A DNA stretch of 64,000 nt from RYN-133 sp963754285 (GCA_963754285.1 CAVWFN010000006.1:434001-498000), one strand, 5' to 3'; positions 26,776 to 35,632 are shown, counted from the stretch's first letter. A program made the numbers and translations. The notes: generated by a model not told the origin, from the sequence alone.

Positions 26776-27833
26776 CGGTGCGCGCCCTTCTTCGCGGTGC
26801 CGTTCGCACCGGTCTGCGAGAGCAGCTTGCTGAGCGGACTGGTGTCGAGCCCGACCAGGTCGACGGGCCGAGTGAGGTTCTGCACGTAGGCCTGGAAGAA
26901 CGGCCCGCTTGACACCGATTCGCCGAGCGAGGCGGCGAAAGGCCCCGCACGGTCGAGGATCGTGTCGATGTTCTGCTTGTTGCGGTTGAGCAGGTCGGTG
27001 ACGTGCGCGAGCGAACGTAACGCCGGACCGAGGGTGTTGCGGTTGTCGGCGACGAGTCCGCGCAACTGCTGGGCGAGCTCGACGGTCTGCAGCAGGAGGG
27101 CCTGCACAGCCGCACGCCGTGCGTTGATCACCGCGAACAGCTGCGCGCCGTCGCCGAGCAGAGTCGTGATCTGGTGGTTGCGTTGCGCGAGAACGCCGGT
27201 GACGGTGTTCGATGCATCGAGCAGGTCGCTGATCTCCGAGTTGCGCGATGCGATCGTCGACGCGATCTTGCTGACGCTGCGTACGGTCGCGCGCACGGCC
27301 GTCGGTGTGTTGCGGAAGGTCCCGGTGATGGTGCGCAGGGCGCGGGCAAGCGTTGTCGTCTGGATTGCGGCCGTGGTCGACGTGAGACCGTCGAGCGCCT
27401 CGGTGAGGTCGTAGGGCGGCTCGGTGCGGCTGAGCGGGATGGTCGCGCCGCTGGCGAGCGTGCCGGCGCCACTCGGATCCAGTTCCAGCCCGCGTTTGCC
27501 GAGCAGTGTCTCGGTCGAGATCAGTGCGCTGGTCTGGTCGCCGAGATGCACATTCGAGTCGGTGATCGTGAAGTCAATGCGAACGTGGCCCTGGTCGAGG
27601 GTCACCGAACCGACTGACCCGACGACCAGGCCGGACACGATGACGTCGTCGCCCGACTCGAGCCCGCCCGACTCGGTGAACATCGCCGTGTACCCGGTGC
27701 CGCTGTTGAAGAACGGCAGGTTCTGGAACGTCAGCGACAGCAGCAGTGCCAGCACGATCACTGCAGAGCCGAGAATGCCGATGACCACCGAGTTGCGTTC
27801 GGCGAAACTCTTGCGCAGTAAGCGGATCTTCAT
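26772..27833 (-). CDS. mceC: Mce family protein, position C
   Basis: Third Mce subunit, 353 residues: membrane helix (VVIGILGSAVIVLALLLSLTF), MCE domain (YTAMFTESGGLESGDDVIVSG, about 48-125), and a helical tail rich in short heptad-like repeats. ATG at 27833 overlaps the mceB stop (ATGA). It lacks the extended Pro-rich tail common in some mycobacterial MceC proteins. Confidence 0.92.
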   Translation of the reverse strand: MKIRLLRKSFAERNSVVIGILGSAVIVLALLLSLTFQNLPFFNSGTGYTAMFTESGGLESGDDVIVSGLVVGSVGSVTLDQGHVRIDFTITDSNVHLGDQTSALISTETLLGKRGLELDPSGAGTLASGATIPLSRTEPPYDLTEALDGLTSTTAAIQTTTLARALRTITGTFRNTPTAVRATVRSVSKIASTIASRNSEISDLLDASNTVTGVLAQRNHQITTLLGDGAQLFAVINARRAAVQALLLQTVELAQQLRGLVADNRNTLGPALRSLAHVTDLLNRNKQNIDTILDRAGPFAASLGESVSSGPFFQAYVQNLTRPVDLVGLDTSPLSKLLSQTGANGTAKKGAHR

Positions 27834-28864
27834 CCCTTGCACCTCGCCGCCGGGTTCTTCGACGGCTGCGTGTAGTACTCCGCACCGTTCGGCAGGGTGA
27901 TGCGTTCCTGCGTCTCGCACAGGTAGAAGTTGAAGAAGTTGCCGTACGAACCCAGCCGCGCCAAAACCTGATACACCTTCGGCAACCGGTGCAGCGTGTA
28001 CGTGATGGAGTCTGAGCCGGCGTCGAGCGAATTCGCCAGAGAGCCGAGCTTCGCGACGTCGCCGCGCAGATCGGGCCGAACTGTCGTCAACAACTGCGCT
28101 GCCGACGCGGTCAGACCGTTGATGTGGGTGATCGCGGCGGCGATCGGGTTTCGATCAGCAGAAAGCCCGCTGATCAGCTGCTGCATCTGGACGATGAGCG
28201 TGTCGAGATCGCCGCTGCGCGCAGCAACGATGCGCAGCGACGCGTCGAGATTGTGGATGACGTCGCCGATGAGGTTGTCGCGGTTGGCAAGCGTCGAAGT
28301 CAGCGACGCAACCATCGTGAGCAGGCTTGTCACGGTGCCGGACTCACCCTGGAACACGCGGATGAACGCCATCGACACTGCGTTGACCTGCGTCGGGTCG
28401 AGCCCGACGAACAGCGGTTTGAAACCGTCGAGCAACGTGTCGAGATCGAGCGCAGGCGTCGTTTGCCGGAGCGGGATGGTGGAGCCGCCCGGCATGATGT
28501 CGCCGGTGGTGTTGCCGCCGCTGAGTTCGAGGTACCGGTCACCGATGAGGTTCTTGTAGCGCACGGTCGCATGGGTCTCGCGTGACAGCGTGACGCTGTT
28601 GTCGACGCTGAAGTCGACCTTCACCTCGTCGCCGTGATAGATCTCGACGCCGTCGACCGTCCCGACGTCGACGCCGGAGATCCGAACCGGCGAGTCAGCT
28701 TTCAGGCCGGACACGTTGGCAAAGATCGCGTGATAGCTGTTCGTCGACGTGAACGAGATGTTGCCCAGGATGACCGCCAGGTAGGTGGCGATCAAGGCGC
28801 TGAGCACCAAGAAGACGGACAACTTCAGGATCGGGCCCTTGCTACGCCGCACCCGCGCGCTCAT
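27830..28864 (-). CDS. mceB: Mce family protein, position B
   Basis: Second Mce subunit, 344 residues: basic N-terminus, membrane helix (LSVFLVLSALIATYLAVILG), MCE domain (YHAIFANVSGLKADSPVRISG, about 43-118), helical region and a Cys-containing end (FYLCETQERI). ATG at 28864 overlaps the mceA stop (ATGA); much longer frames upstream are shadows of mceA. Confidence 0.92.
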   Translation of the reverse strand: MSARVRRSKGPILKLSVFLVLSALIATYLAVILGNISFTSTNSYHAIFANVSGLKADSPVRISGVDVGTVDGVEIYHGDEVKVDFSVDNSVTLSRETHATVRYKNLIGDRYLELSGGNTTGDIMPGGSTIPLRQTTPALDLDTLLDGFKPLFVGLDPTQVNAVSMAFIRVFQGESGTVTSLLTMVASLTSTLANRDNLIGDVIHNLDASLRIVAARSGDLDTLIVQMQQLISGLSADRNPIAAAITHINGLTASAAQLLTTVRPDLRGDVAKLGSLANSLDAGSDSITYTLHRLPKVYQVLARLGSYGNFFNFYLCETQERITLPNGAEYYTQPSKNPAARCKG

Positions 28865-30045
28865 TTGCCCAGCCCCGTCGTGCCGTGGATCGGGCCGAAG
28901 AACAGCTCGAGCAGGTTCTGCATCGTGAACCCGCCCTTGGGGCTTTCTCCCGCGTACGGGTCCGGTCCGACGTCGAACACCTTGTGCGGGTCTTGGTGGC
29001 CGTTCGGGATGTCCGGCAGGCCGTAGCAGTGCGGGCCGGCGTCGGCGGCGACGATCGGAAGGTCGCGCGGGTAGCGGTAGGCGGGTTGCGGCGGCAGGAA
29101 CTGCGCGAGCACGCCGAGTCCCTCTTGCTTCCCGCCGATGGCGTCCTCGGCCAACGGGATCGCGGGATACACCAGTGCGCGGAAGAAGCACGGGAATTCC
29201 GGCGCGTACTCAGCGAGTACCCGTGTCGTCGGCTGCAGCACGTCGAGAGTGGTCAGAACGTTGTGCTGGTTCTGCTGCACGAACTTCGTGGTGCGATTGG
29301 CGACCGTCGTCAGGCTGAGCATGAATGCGTCGAGCGACGCCTTGTTGGCAACGAGGGTGTCGCTCGTGGTCGACGCGTTGTCGGCCAGCTGCAGCAGTTT
29401 GGGAGTCACGCCCGAATAAGTGTTGAGCACCGACCGGCCGAGCACTGCATCCGTGCGCAGCGTCGGCAACTCTGGGTTGATCCCACGCAGGTAGGTGTCG
29501 ATCGTGACGATCATCTGGCCGAGTTCGTTACCGCGTCCGTCGAGCGCGCCGGCCAATCCGCTGAGTGCGGCGTTGACCTCCGCGGGATGAGTCGCCTGCA
29601 ACAGGCTCATCAGGTGCGCGAACGTGTCGTTGATCTCGACGGTCACGTGGGATACATCGATCGTCGCGCCGGCGGCAATCGCGTGCGTCGCGGGATGCGC
29701 CGGTTCGATCAACTCCACGTACTTCCCGCCGAACACTGTCGGCGGCACGATCTGCGCACCGATATTGGCGGGGATCAGATGCATCTCGTCGGGCGTCATC
29801 GCCAGTTCGAGGTCGGCGCCCTGCGCGGTCGGGGTGAGCGAGTCGACGCGTCCGACTGTGACGCCGCGCAGCTTGACCGCGGACCCCTCCGTCAGCAGCA
29901 GCCCCGCGCGCGGAGCATGCACGCGCAGCGCGACAGTTGACGTGAACGCCCGATTGAATTGAAGGATCGTCAGCACCACCAGGCCTACGAGCGCCACGAT
30001 GAACGTGACGCCGTAGAGCGAGTAGCGCAGCCGATGAGTGTTCAT
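28861..30045 (-). CDS. mceA: Mce family protein, position A
   Basis: First Mce subunit, 394 residues: membrane helix (VTFIVALVGLVVLTILQF), MCE domain (LRVHAPRAGLLLTEGSAVKLRG, about 41-115), a helical region and a C-terminal part with FFRALVYPAIPLAEDAIGGKQ. ATG at 30045 overlaps the yrbEB stop (ATGA). In substrate-bound models MceA to MceF form a heterohexamer above the YrbE permease pair. Confidence 0.92.
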   Translation of the reverse strand: MNTHRLRYSLYGVTFIVALVGLVVLTILQFNRAFTSTVALRVHAPRAGLLLTEGSAVKLRGVTVGRVDSLTPTAQGADLELAMTPDEMHLIPANIGAQIVPPTVFGGKYVELIEPAHPATHAIAAGATIDVSHVTVEINDTFAHLMSLLQATHPAEVNAALSGLAGALDGRGNELGQMIVTIDTYLRGINPELPTLRTDAVLGRSVLNTYSGVTPKLLQLADNASTTSDTLVANKASLDAFMLSLTTVANRTTKFVQQNQHNVLTTLDVLQPTTRVLAEYAPEFPCFFRALVYPAIPLAEDAIGGKQEGLGVLAQFLPPQPAYRYPRDLPIVAADAGPHCYGLPDIPNGHQDPHKVFDVGPDPYAGESPKGGFTMQNLLELFFGPIHGTTGLGK

Positions 30046-30899
30046 GTCGCTATGTGCACCGTCGACGGGCCGCCCCACACCGCGAGCCCGAACAGCAGAT
30101 CGATGACCATGACCGCGATGAGCGAGGTGCGCACGGCGTAGCCCACCGCCGTTCCCACTCCGGCCGGACCGCCGCTTGCGTTGAAGCCGTAGTAACAGCA
30201 CACCGATATGACCGCCAGCGCCATCAATACGGCCTTGAGGAACGACCACAAGATGTCAGCGGGTATCAGGAACGTCGTGAAGTAGTGCTCGTAGTTGCCC
30301 GCGGACTGCCCGAAGAACACGACCACCACGAGGCGGGTGGACGCGTACGACATGACGATCGAGACGGCATACAGGGGCACGACCGCGAGCAGGCCGGCGA
30401 GGATGCGCGTCGTCACGAGATACGGGACGGACGGGATCGACATCACCTCGAGCGCGTCGACCTCTTCGCTGACCCGCATGGCGCCCAGTTGTGCTGTGAA
30501 CCCGGCGCCGACCGTTGCGGTGAGCGCGATGCCGGCGATCGCGGGTGCCGCCTCGCGGGTGTTCACATAGGCGGCGACGAAGCCCGACAGCGCGCTGACG
30601 CCGATGTTGCCCAGCGAGGTATAGCCCTGCAATCCGACCTCGACGCCTGCGGCGGCCGTGAGGAAACCGACGACGACCACCGTGCCGCCGATCAGTGCGA
30701 GCGCGCCGCTGCCGAGGCTCACTTCGGCGAGCAGCCGTAGGACCTCCTTGCGGTAGCGGCGCAGCGTGCGTCCGCTCCAGCCGATCGCGCGGCCGTAGAA
30801 AGCGAGTTGGTGACCCATGCCCACGAGTCCGCGGCCCAGCGGCGCGAAGATGCGCGTGGCATAGATGACCAGAGCAGTCTGTGGCAGTGGCTTGGTCAC
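30042..30899 (-). CDS. yrbEB: MlaE-type ABC permease YrbEB
   Basis: Second permease of the Mce lipid importer, 285 residues with about five to six membrane helices and the conserved MlaE core (GAGFTAQLGAMRVSEEVDALEVMSI split over two helices; the EExDALE coupling motif contacts the ATPase). GTG start at 30899 lies three bases after the yrbEA stop, and its own stop overlaps the mceA start. The cognate ATPase MceG is not in this window, as usual for actinobacteria. Confidence 0.94.
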   Translation of the reverse strand: MTKPLPQTALVIYATRIFAPLGRGLVGMGHQLAFYGRAIGWSGRTLRRYRKEVLRLLAEVSLGSGALALIGGTVVVVGFLTAAAGVEVGLQGYTSLGNIGVSALSGFVAAYVNTREAAPAIAGIALTATVGAGFTAQLGAMRVSEEVDALEVMSIPSVPYLVTTRILAGLLAVVPLYAVSIVMSYASTRLVVVVFFGQSAGNYEHYFTTFLIPADILWSFLKAVLMALAVISVCCYYGFNASGGPAGVGTAVGYAVRTSLIAVMVIDLLFGLAVWGGPSTVHIAT

Positions 30900-30902
30900 G
30901 GC

Positions 30903-31775
30903 TCAGCTCCCGCCCTTGATCTGCAGGAAGATCGCAGTGATCACGCTGTTGGCGAAGAACAGCAGCATGAAGCTGAACACGACGGTCTGGTTCACGGCAT
31001 CGCCGACGCCCTTCGGGCCGCCCTTCACGTTCAAGCCCATGAAGCACGCGACGAGCCCGGCGAGCAACCCGAACACAGCTGCTTTGAACTCGCTCGTCAG
31101 GAAGTCGAACATTCCGACCAATAGCGTCACGTTGGACACGAACAGGCCGGCGCTGGCGTGCTCGACATAGACGGAGAAGAAGAATCCGCCGATCAGCCCG
31201 AAGATCGTCACGAAGCTGTTCAGCGCGAGCGCGACGACGGTCGAGGCGAGCACGCGAGGCACGACCAGGCGCTGCAGCGGGTTGACACCGAGGGTCACCA
31301 TCGCGTCGATCTCTTCGCGGATCGTCCGTGAACCGAGGTCGGCGCAGATCGCGGTGGCGCCCGATCCAGCGACGACGAGGACGCTCACGAGCGGTCCGAT
31401 CTCGCGCACAACGGCGAGCCCGGCGCCCGCGCCCGCGAGGTCGACGGCGCCCAGTTCGGACAGCAACTGGTTGATCTGGAAGACGATGATCACGCAGAAC
31501 GGGATCGCGACCAGCAGAGTCGGCACGAACGACACCCGCGCGATGAACCACGACTGCTCGATGAACTCGCGCAGCTGGAACGGACGCCGGAACATCTGGA
31601 CGAACGTGTCCAGACACATCGAATAGAACCGACCGAGCAGTGCGGCGGCATCACGTGATCGGGCAACGACCCAGGGCAATTCGACCGCTGGACCGGGCTG
31701 CTCCGGCGCCGGCCTGGGCTCCGGATTGGGTGCTGCGCCGTCAGCGGATCGAGGCGGCGCGGCGACATCGCTCAC
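30903..31775 (-). CDS. yrbEA: MlaE-type ABC permease YrbEA, first gene of the mce operon
   Basis: First permease of the Mce importer, 290 residues. A Pro/Ala-rich cytosolic leader of about 35 residues precedes the MlaE domain with GSRTIREEIDAMVTLG (coupling motif) and several membrane helices. GTG start at 31775. Upstream lies a 32 bp near-perfect palindrome matching the KstR consensus, so the operon is likely repressed until a steroid-type inducer appears. This would fit a Mce4-like (steroid) role, but assignment to a Mce subtype needs phylogeny. Confidence 0.93.
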   Translation of the reverse strand: MSDVAAPPRSADGAAPNPEPRPAPEQPGPAVELPWVVARSRDAAALLGRFYSMCLDTFVQMFRRPFQLREFIEQSWFIARVSFVPTLLVAIPFCVIIVFQINQLLSELGAVDLAGAGAGLAVVREIGPLVSVLVVAGSGATAICADLGSRTIREEIDAMVTLGVNPLQRLVVPRVLASTVVALALNSFVTIFGLIGGFFFSVYVEHASAGLFVSNVTLLVGMFDFLTSEFKAAVFGLLAGLVACFMGLNVKGGPKGVGDAVNQTVVFSFMLLFFANSVITAIFLQIKGGS

Positions 31776-31835
31776 GGCACACCCACCCCCGGCTCGTCAC
31801 CCGCGACGGCGGCTCAGGCTTGGGCACCGTCCCAT

Positions 31836-31867
31836 CGGCAAAACTGTAACGCGTTATAGTTTTGCCG
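31836..31867. promoter_or_regulatory. 32 bp palindrome with KstR consensus upstream of the mce operon
   Basis: Arms CGGCAAAACT and AGTTTTGCCG enclose the core TAACGCGTTA; over 32 bp only one symmetric pair mismatches. TGTAACGCGTTATA at 31845-31858 fits TNNAACNNGTTNNA exactly. It lies 61-92 bases before the yrbEA start, inside the expected promoter. It is markedly AT-richer than its surroundings. KstR-type repression of mce4 in mycobacteria is the precedent; another TetR protein could own this site. Confidence 0.75.
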
Positions 31868-31911
31868 CAACCAAGAGATTCGCACAGCTGCCGGGCTCTC
31901 ACCCGTCACGC

Positions 31912-31932
31912 AGGTATACCCCGGGGTTACCT
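31912..31932. terminator. Bulged palindrome at the end of the P450 gene
   Basis: AGGTA(T)ACCCC directly abuts GGGGTTACCT, a 10 bp dyad with a one-base bulge and no loop. It ends at the P450 stop codon. It could terminate P450 transcription ahead of the mce operon or be another operator; the missing loop makes a terminator less certain. Confidence 0.35.
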
Positions 31933-33161
31933 CATCCAACCGCCGTTTCAAGACCGGTTGCCGGCAATGAGAGCCAACCTCGTGTGAAAGACGAAAGCAG
32001 GCGCGTCCCGGCGTCGACATCGACGCCGATATGGGGTTGACGAGCAAGCAATTGCTCGAAGGCGACGCGTGCCTGCAACTTGGCGAAATGCGAACCGATA
32101 CAGAAGTGCGCGCCGCTCGAGAATGCGAGGTGCCGCTTCACGTCCCGCGTGATGTTCAGGCGATCGGCGTCGACGCCGAACTCGCGTTCGTCCCGGTTGG
32201 CCGATCCGTACAGCATCATCACCTTCGTACCTTCGGCGATGTCGACGCCATGCACGGAGACCGAACGCGTCACGCACCGCGCGAGTCCCTGCACGGACGA
32301 CTCCAGACGAAGAAACTCAACGAGCGCAGCAGAAATGAGCTCTGGTGCAGCGACCAGGCGCTCGCGGCTCGCGTGGTCGGAATCGAGCAGCATCACCCCG
32401 TGCGAGATCAGGTTGCCTGTCGTGTCGTTACCGCCGGCGACCATCACGAAACAGAAACCGAGAATGTCCCAGTCGCTCAACTGCTCGCCGTCGATCTCGG
32501 CTGCAATCAGCGCGCTCAACAGATCGTCACCGGGTTCGGCGCGCCGCGCGGTGATCGCGTCGGAGAAGTACGCGTACATCTCTGCGACCGCACCAGCCGC
32601 ATCCCCGAGACCCTCGACCGCAAAGCCGGCGTTCTGCAGTCTGACGAGTCCGGCGACCCAGGGATCGAAGCGGTGCCGATCGCTTTCCGGGATGCCGAGC
32701 AGCACGCTGAGCACGAAGGTAGGAATCGGCGATGAGAAGTCGCGATGCAGGTCGACCGGACGACCATCGGCGGCGGCCTGCTCCATCTGCTCGATGCGCT
32801 GCTGGACGAATCTGCGCAGTTCGTCCTCGAGAGCGGCAACGCGGCGCGGGGTGAAGGCCGAGCCGATCAGGCCACGCAGTCGGGTGTGTACCGGCGGGTC
32901 GAGCATCACGATCGTCGGCGCGAGGCCGAGTTCGGCCGGTTCGTTGCGGAACGTGATACCCGAGGCGGAGGAGAACGTCTGCGGGTCACGCACGGCCTGC
33001 CACACGTCCTCGAAGCGGGAGAGCACGACGAAGTCGTCGTCGCCGCCCTGCCCGCGGTGTCGATGCACCGGGTCGTGATCGCGCAGTTCGCGGTAGGCCG
33101 GGTAAGGGTCGGCGAGCACGGCCGGGTCATACGGGTCGTAGGCCGCAAGCGTGTGTGTCAT
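31932..33161 (-). CDS. Cytochrome P450
   Basis: A 409-residue bacterial class I P450. The I-helix oxygen site MVAGGNDTTGN (about 245), the ExxR pair in VEFLRLE (about 285) and the heme loop FSSGAHFCIGSHFAK (about 350, Cys ligand) are all intact. ATG at 33161 is chosen over the ATG at 33179 because a GGGAGCC ribosome site precedes it. It lies upstream of, and parallel to, the mce operon and is divergent from a TetR gene, so it may hydroxylate an imported lipid or another TetR-controlled substrate. It does not look like CYP125. No ferredoxin gene is adjacent. Confidence 0.93.
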   Translation of the reverse strand: MTHTLAAYDPYDPAVLADPYPAYRELRDHDPVHRHRGQGGDDDFVVLSRFEDVWQAVRDPQTFSSASGITFRNEPAELGLAPTIVMLDPPVHTRLRGLIGSAFTPRRVAALEDELRRFVQQRIEQMEQAAADGRPVDLHRDFSSPIPTFVLSVLLGIPESDRHRFDPWVAGLVRLQNAGFAVEGLGDAAGAVAEMYAYFSDAITARRAEPGDDLLSALIAAEIDGEQLSDWDILGFCFVMVAGGNDTTGNLISHGVMLLDSDHASRERLVAAPELISAALVEFLRLESSVQGLARCVTRSVSVHGVDIAEGTKVMMLYGSANRDEREFGVDADRLNITRDVKRHLAFSSGAHFCIGSHFAKLQARVAFEQLLARQPHIGVDVDAGTRLLSSFTRGWLSLPATGLETAVG

Positions 33162-33179
33162 CTCGGCTCCCTCGTCCAT

Positions 33180-33196
33180 GTAATGACGGACGTTAC
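33180..33196. promoter_or_regulatory. Candidate operator between P450 and divergent TetR gene
   Basis: GTAATG-ACGGA-CGTTAC is a 6+5+6 dyad with one mismatch in each arm pair, placed in the 51-base spacer between the two divergent starts. Autoregulating TetR proteins usually bind such a site. Its position also argues that the ATG at 33183 is not the TetR start. Confidence 0.4.
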
Positions 33197-33212
33197 CAAC
33201 TATCGTGGGGCC

Positions 33213-33821
33213 GTGCCCGTCGACGCAACCCTCACCCGCGAACGGCTGCTGACCGAGGGAGCCAGACACTTCGCCGAGCAGGGGATCCACGGCGCGCAGA
33301 TGCGCGAGGTCGTGCGCGCCGCCGGTCAGGCCAACGACTCGGCCGTGCACTACCACTTCGGTTCGCGCGAGGGGCTGCTCGCCGCGATCTGCACCCGACA
33401 TCTGGACGCGATGGAACCCGATCGGCGCGCGCGGCTTGCTCGTCAAGACCGCGATCCGGATCTGCGCACGGTGCTGACTGATCTGATCGCGCCGACGTCA
33501 GCGCGACTGGCAACGCAGGACGGTCGCTACTTCCTGCGCATCACCGCGCAGCTGGCGAGCCAGGCCGGCGTGCGAACCGGGACTCCCCCCGCCGTCGTCG
33601 GCGACGCGCTCCGGATCCAGTTGGAGCAGCTGCGCACGCTGTGCTCGAAGACGATGTCTCCCGAGTTGGCCGGCGAGCGGATTGCGATCGTCGTCGGCGC
33701 GCTCACCGCGGCGTTGGCCGAGCGCGCTGTTGCGATCGACGCGCACGCCGCGCTCTACCTCGACGACGAGCAGTTCGTCGCGAACCTCGTCACGATGCTG
33801 GCCGCGGCGTTGCGCTCTTGA
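33213..33821 (+). CDS. TetR family transcriptional regulator, divergent from P450
   Basis: A 202-residue TetR protein from the GTG at 33213 (an ATG at 33183 would add 10 residues but lies inside the likely operator). The N-terminal HTH is clear: RERLLTEGARHFAEQG, then MREVVRAAGQANDSAVHYHF and SREGLLAAI. The ligand domain is helical. It probably represses the P450 and itself. A GACCGAA/TTCGGTC hairpin starts within its stop codon. Confidence 0.88.
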   Translation: MPVDATLTRERLLTEGARHFAEQGIHGAQMREVVRAAGQANDSAVHYHFGSREGLLAAICTRHLDAMEPDRRARLARQDRDPDLRTVLTDLIAPTSARLATQDGRYFLRITAQLASQAGVRTGTPPAVVGDALRIQLEQLRTLCSKTMSPELAGERIAIVVGALTAALAERAVAIDAHAALYLDDEQFVANLVTMLAAALRS

Positions 33822-33836
33822 CCGAATCTTTCGGTC
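33820..33836 (+). terminator. Short hairpin after the TetR gene
   Basis: GACCGAA-TCT-TTCGGTC is a perfect 7 bp stem with a 3-base loop beginning inside the TetR stop codon. A second small dyad (CTAGCG/CGCTAG) follows within 50 bases. Confidence 0.5.
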
Positions 33837-33912
33837 GCAATCAACATCGTTGGGCGGAAAAAGTCGCTAGCGTCGCGCGCTAGACCGGTATCTCTCACCT
33901 AGGAGTGCACTC

Positions 33913-35607
33913 ATGTTCGGCATGCGCGTGTCCTCGTCACTTGTAGCGTCGCTCGCGCTTGTCCTTCCAGCAGCGCTGCTCACGTCGGCGGCGGCGAGCG
34001 GGGCGAGTGTCCATGCCGCTACCTGTCCCCCGGTGCGCGCGAAGGCGACCGTCCTCCGCGCCGGCCACATCAGCGGTGTCGCCACGATCGCTCGCACCGG
34101 TGCCTGCGCGCGCGGCGCCGCGACGCTGGACCCGCACGAGCCGCCCTACCTCAGCGGGTCGAAGCCGCCGCTGAAGAACCACGGCGGTCCCGTCATGGAT
34201 GTCACCGGGACGACCAACCTCGTGGTCACGCCGATCTTTTGGACGCCGACCGGCGGCACGAGCACGTATTCGTTCGCGTCGGGCTACGAGACGCTCATCA
34301 GCAAGTTCCTGACCGACGTCGGCGCTGACAGCGGGAAGCGGACCAACGTGTTCTCGACGCTGACCCAGTACGCCGGCAGCAACGGTTCGGTGCACTACGC
34401 GATCTCCGCAGGCCCGGCTGTCACCGACGCCAAGAAGTTGCCGACCTCGCTGTGTACGGTTTCGACAGGTCAGATCTACTCGGACAACTCCGGCTACACG
34501 GCATGCATCGACGACGACCAGGTGCAGGCAGAGATCGCTCACGTGGTCTCGAAGAATTCGCTCCCCACGGATCTCAACCACATCTACGCGCTCTTCCTGC
34601 CGAAGGGCATCGAGTCCTGCTTCTACAGCAAGACCGAGATTCCGTCCGGGCAGGCGAACGCGTGCACCATCAACTACTCGCCCACTGCGGCCTACTGCGG
34701 GTACCACAGCTCGTTCGGTACAGGCGACAAGTCGGTCTACGACGCGATGCCGTTCCCGGTCTATGAATCGGGCACTGGCTACACGTGCTCGTCGGACCGC
34801 GGCAGCCGTCGCCCCGAATCGCCGAACAGCAACGTCGACGCCGATACCGTGATCAGCACGCTGAGCCATGAGGTGTCCGAGGCGATGACCGATCCGGACG
34901 GCAACGCGTGGTACGCATCCGACGGCAACGAGAACGGCGACCTGTGTGCCTACATCTACGGCAACGTGGCGGGTACCCCCGGCCACCTGTACAACCAGAC
35001 GATCAACGGCGACCACTACCTGACCCAGGAGGAGTTCAGCAACAAGGAGTACGCGAAGGGCGTCGCCGGTTGCGTACCTGACCAGTTGGCTCCCACGCTG
35101 ACGTCACTGGGGCGTGTTGCCGGACCGGCCTCGGGCGGCCGTGCCCTCACGATCCACGGGACGTCCTTCCGTCCCGGCACAACGACGGTGAAGTTCGGGA
35201 CGAAGCCGGGAACGTCCGTGCACGTCAGCTCGCCGACGACGTTGACGGCCGTGCCGCCGTCGCACCCGCTCGGCCAGGTCGACATCAGGGTCACCACCCC
35301 GAACGGCACCACCCCCGTGGTGCGCGCCGACAAGTACCGCTTCGCCGCGCGTCCCGCGGTCTCGAAGGTGTCGCCGGCCTCGGGACGTCACGCCGGCGGC
35401 GCGATGGTCACCGTCACCGGCAGGGGGTTCACCGGCGCGACGTCGGTCAAGTTCGGGACGATCTCGGCACTCCACTTCAGGGTGGTGTCCCCGACCAAGT
35501 TGACGGTGCGCACACCGGCTCACCGTGTCGGGCGGGTTGCCGTCCGCATCACCACACCGGGCGGCACAAGCAATGTGTCGAACGCGGACCACTACAAGTA
35601 CACCTGA
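33913..35607 (+). CDS. Secreted Exordium-like metalloprotein with two C-terminal IPT/TIG domains
   Basis: A 564-residue exported protein. After a signal peptide (about 1-35) comes a region of about 350 residues resembling plant Exordium/phosphate-induced proteins and their bacterial relatives: TNLVVTPIFWTP, later STLSHEVSEAMTDPDGNAW, whose HExxE-like core is a plausible zinc site, then GDLCAY. Multiple cysteines suggest disulfides. Two IPT/TIG domains follow (about 392-475 and 478-564). AGGAG precedes the ATG. The role may be surface binding or a peptidase-like activity; catalysis is unproven for this group. Confidence 0.82.
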   Translation: MFGMRVSSSLVASLALVLPAALLTSAAASGASVHAATCPPVRAKATVLRAGHISGVATIARTGACARGAATLDPHEPPYLSGSKPPLKNHGGPVMDVTGTTNLVVTPIFWTPTGGTSTYSFASGYETLISKFLTDVGADSGKRTNVFSTLTQYAGSNGSVHYAISAGPAVTDAKKLPTSLCTVSTGQIYSDNSGYTACIDDDQVQAEIAHVVSKNSLPTDLNHIYALFLPKGIESCFYSKTEIPSGQANACTINYSPTAAYCGYHSSFGTGDKSVYDAMPFPVYESGTGYTCSSDRGSRRPESPNSNVDADTVISTLSHEVSEAMTDPDGNAWYASDGNENGDLCAYIYGNVAGTPGHLYNQTINGDHYLTQEEFSNKEYAKGVAGCVPDQLAPTLTSLGRVAGPASGGRALTIHGTSFRPGTTTVKFGTKPGTSVHVSSPTTLTAVPPSHPLGQVDIRVTTPNGTTPVVRADKYRFAARPAVSKVSPASGRHAGGAMVTVTGRGFTGATSVKFGTISALHFRVVSPTKLTVRTPAHRVGRVAVRITTPGGTSNVSNADHYKYT

Positions 35608-35632
35608 GAAGCCGGCCACCTGAGCCGGCCGT

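Noticed and set aside
33183..33213. ATG at 33183 as the start of the TetR gene
   Set aside because: It falls within the candidate operator and leaves only 21 bases between divergent starts; the GTG at 33213 gives a standard TetR N-terminus.
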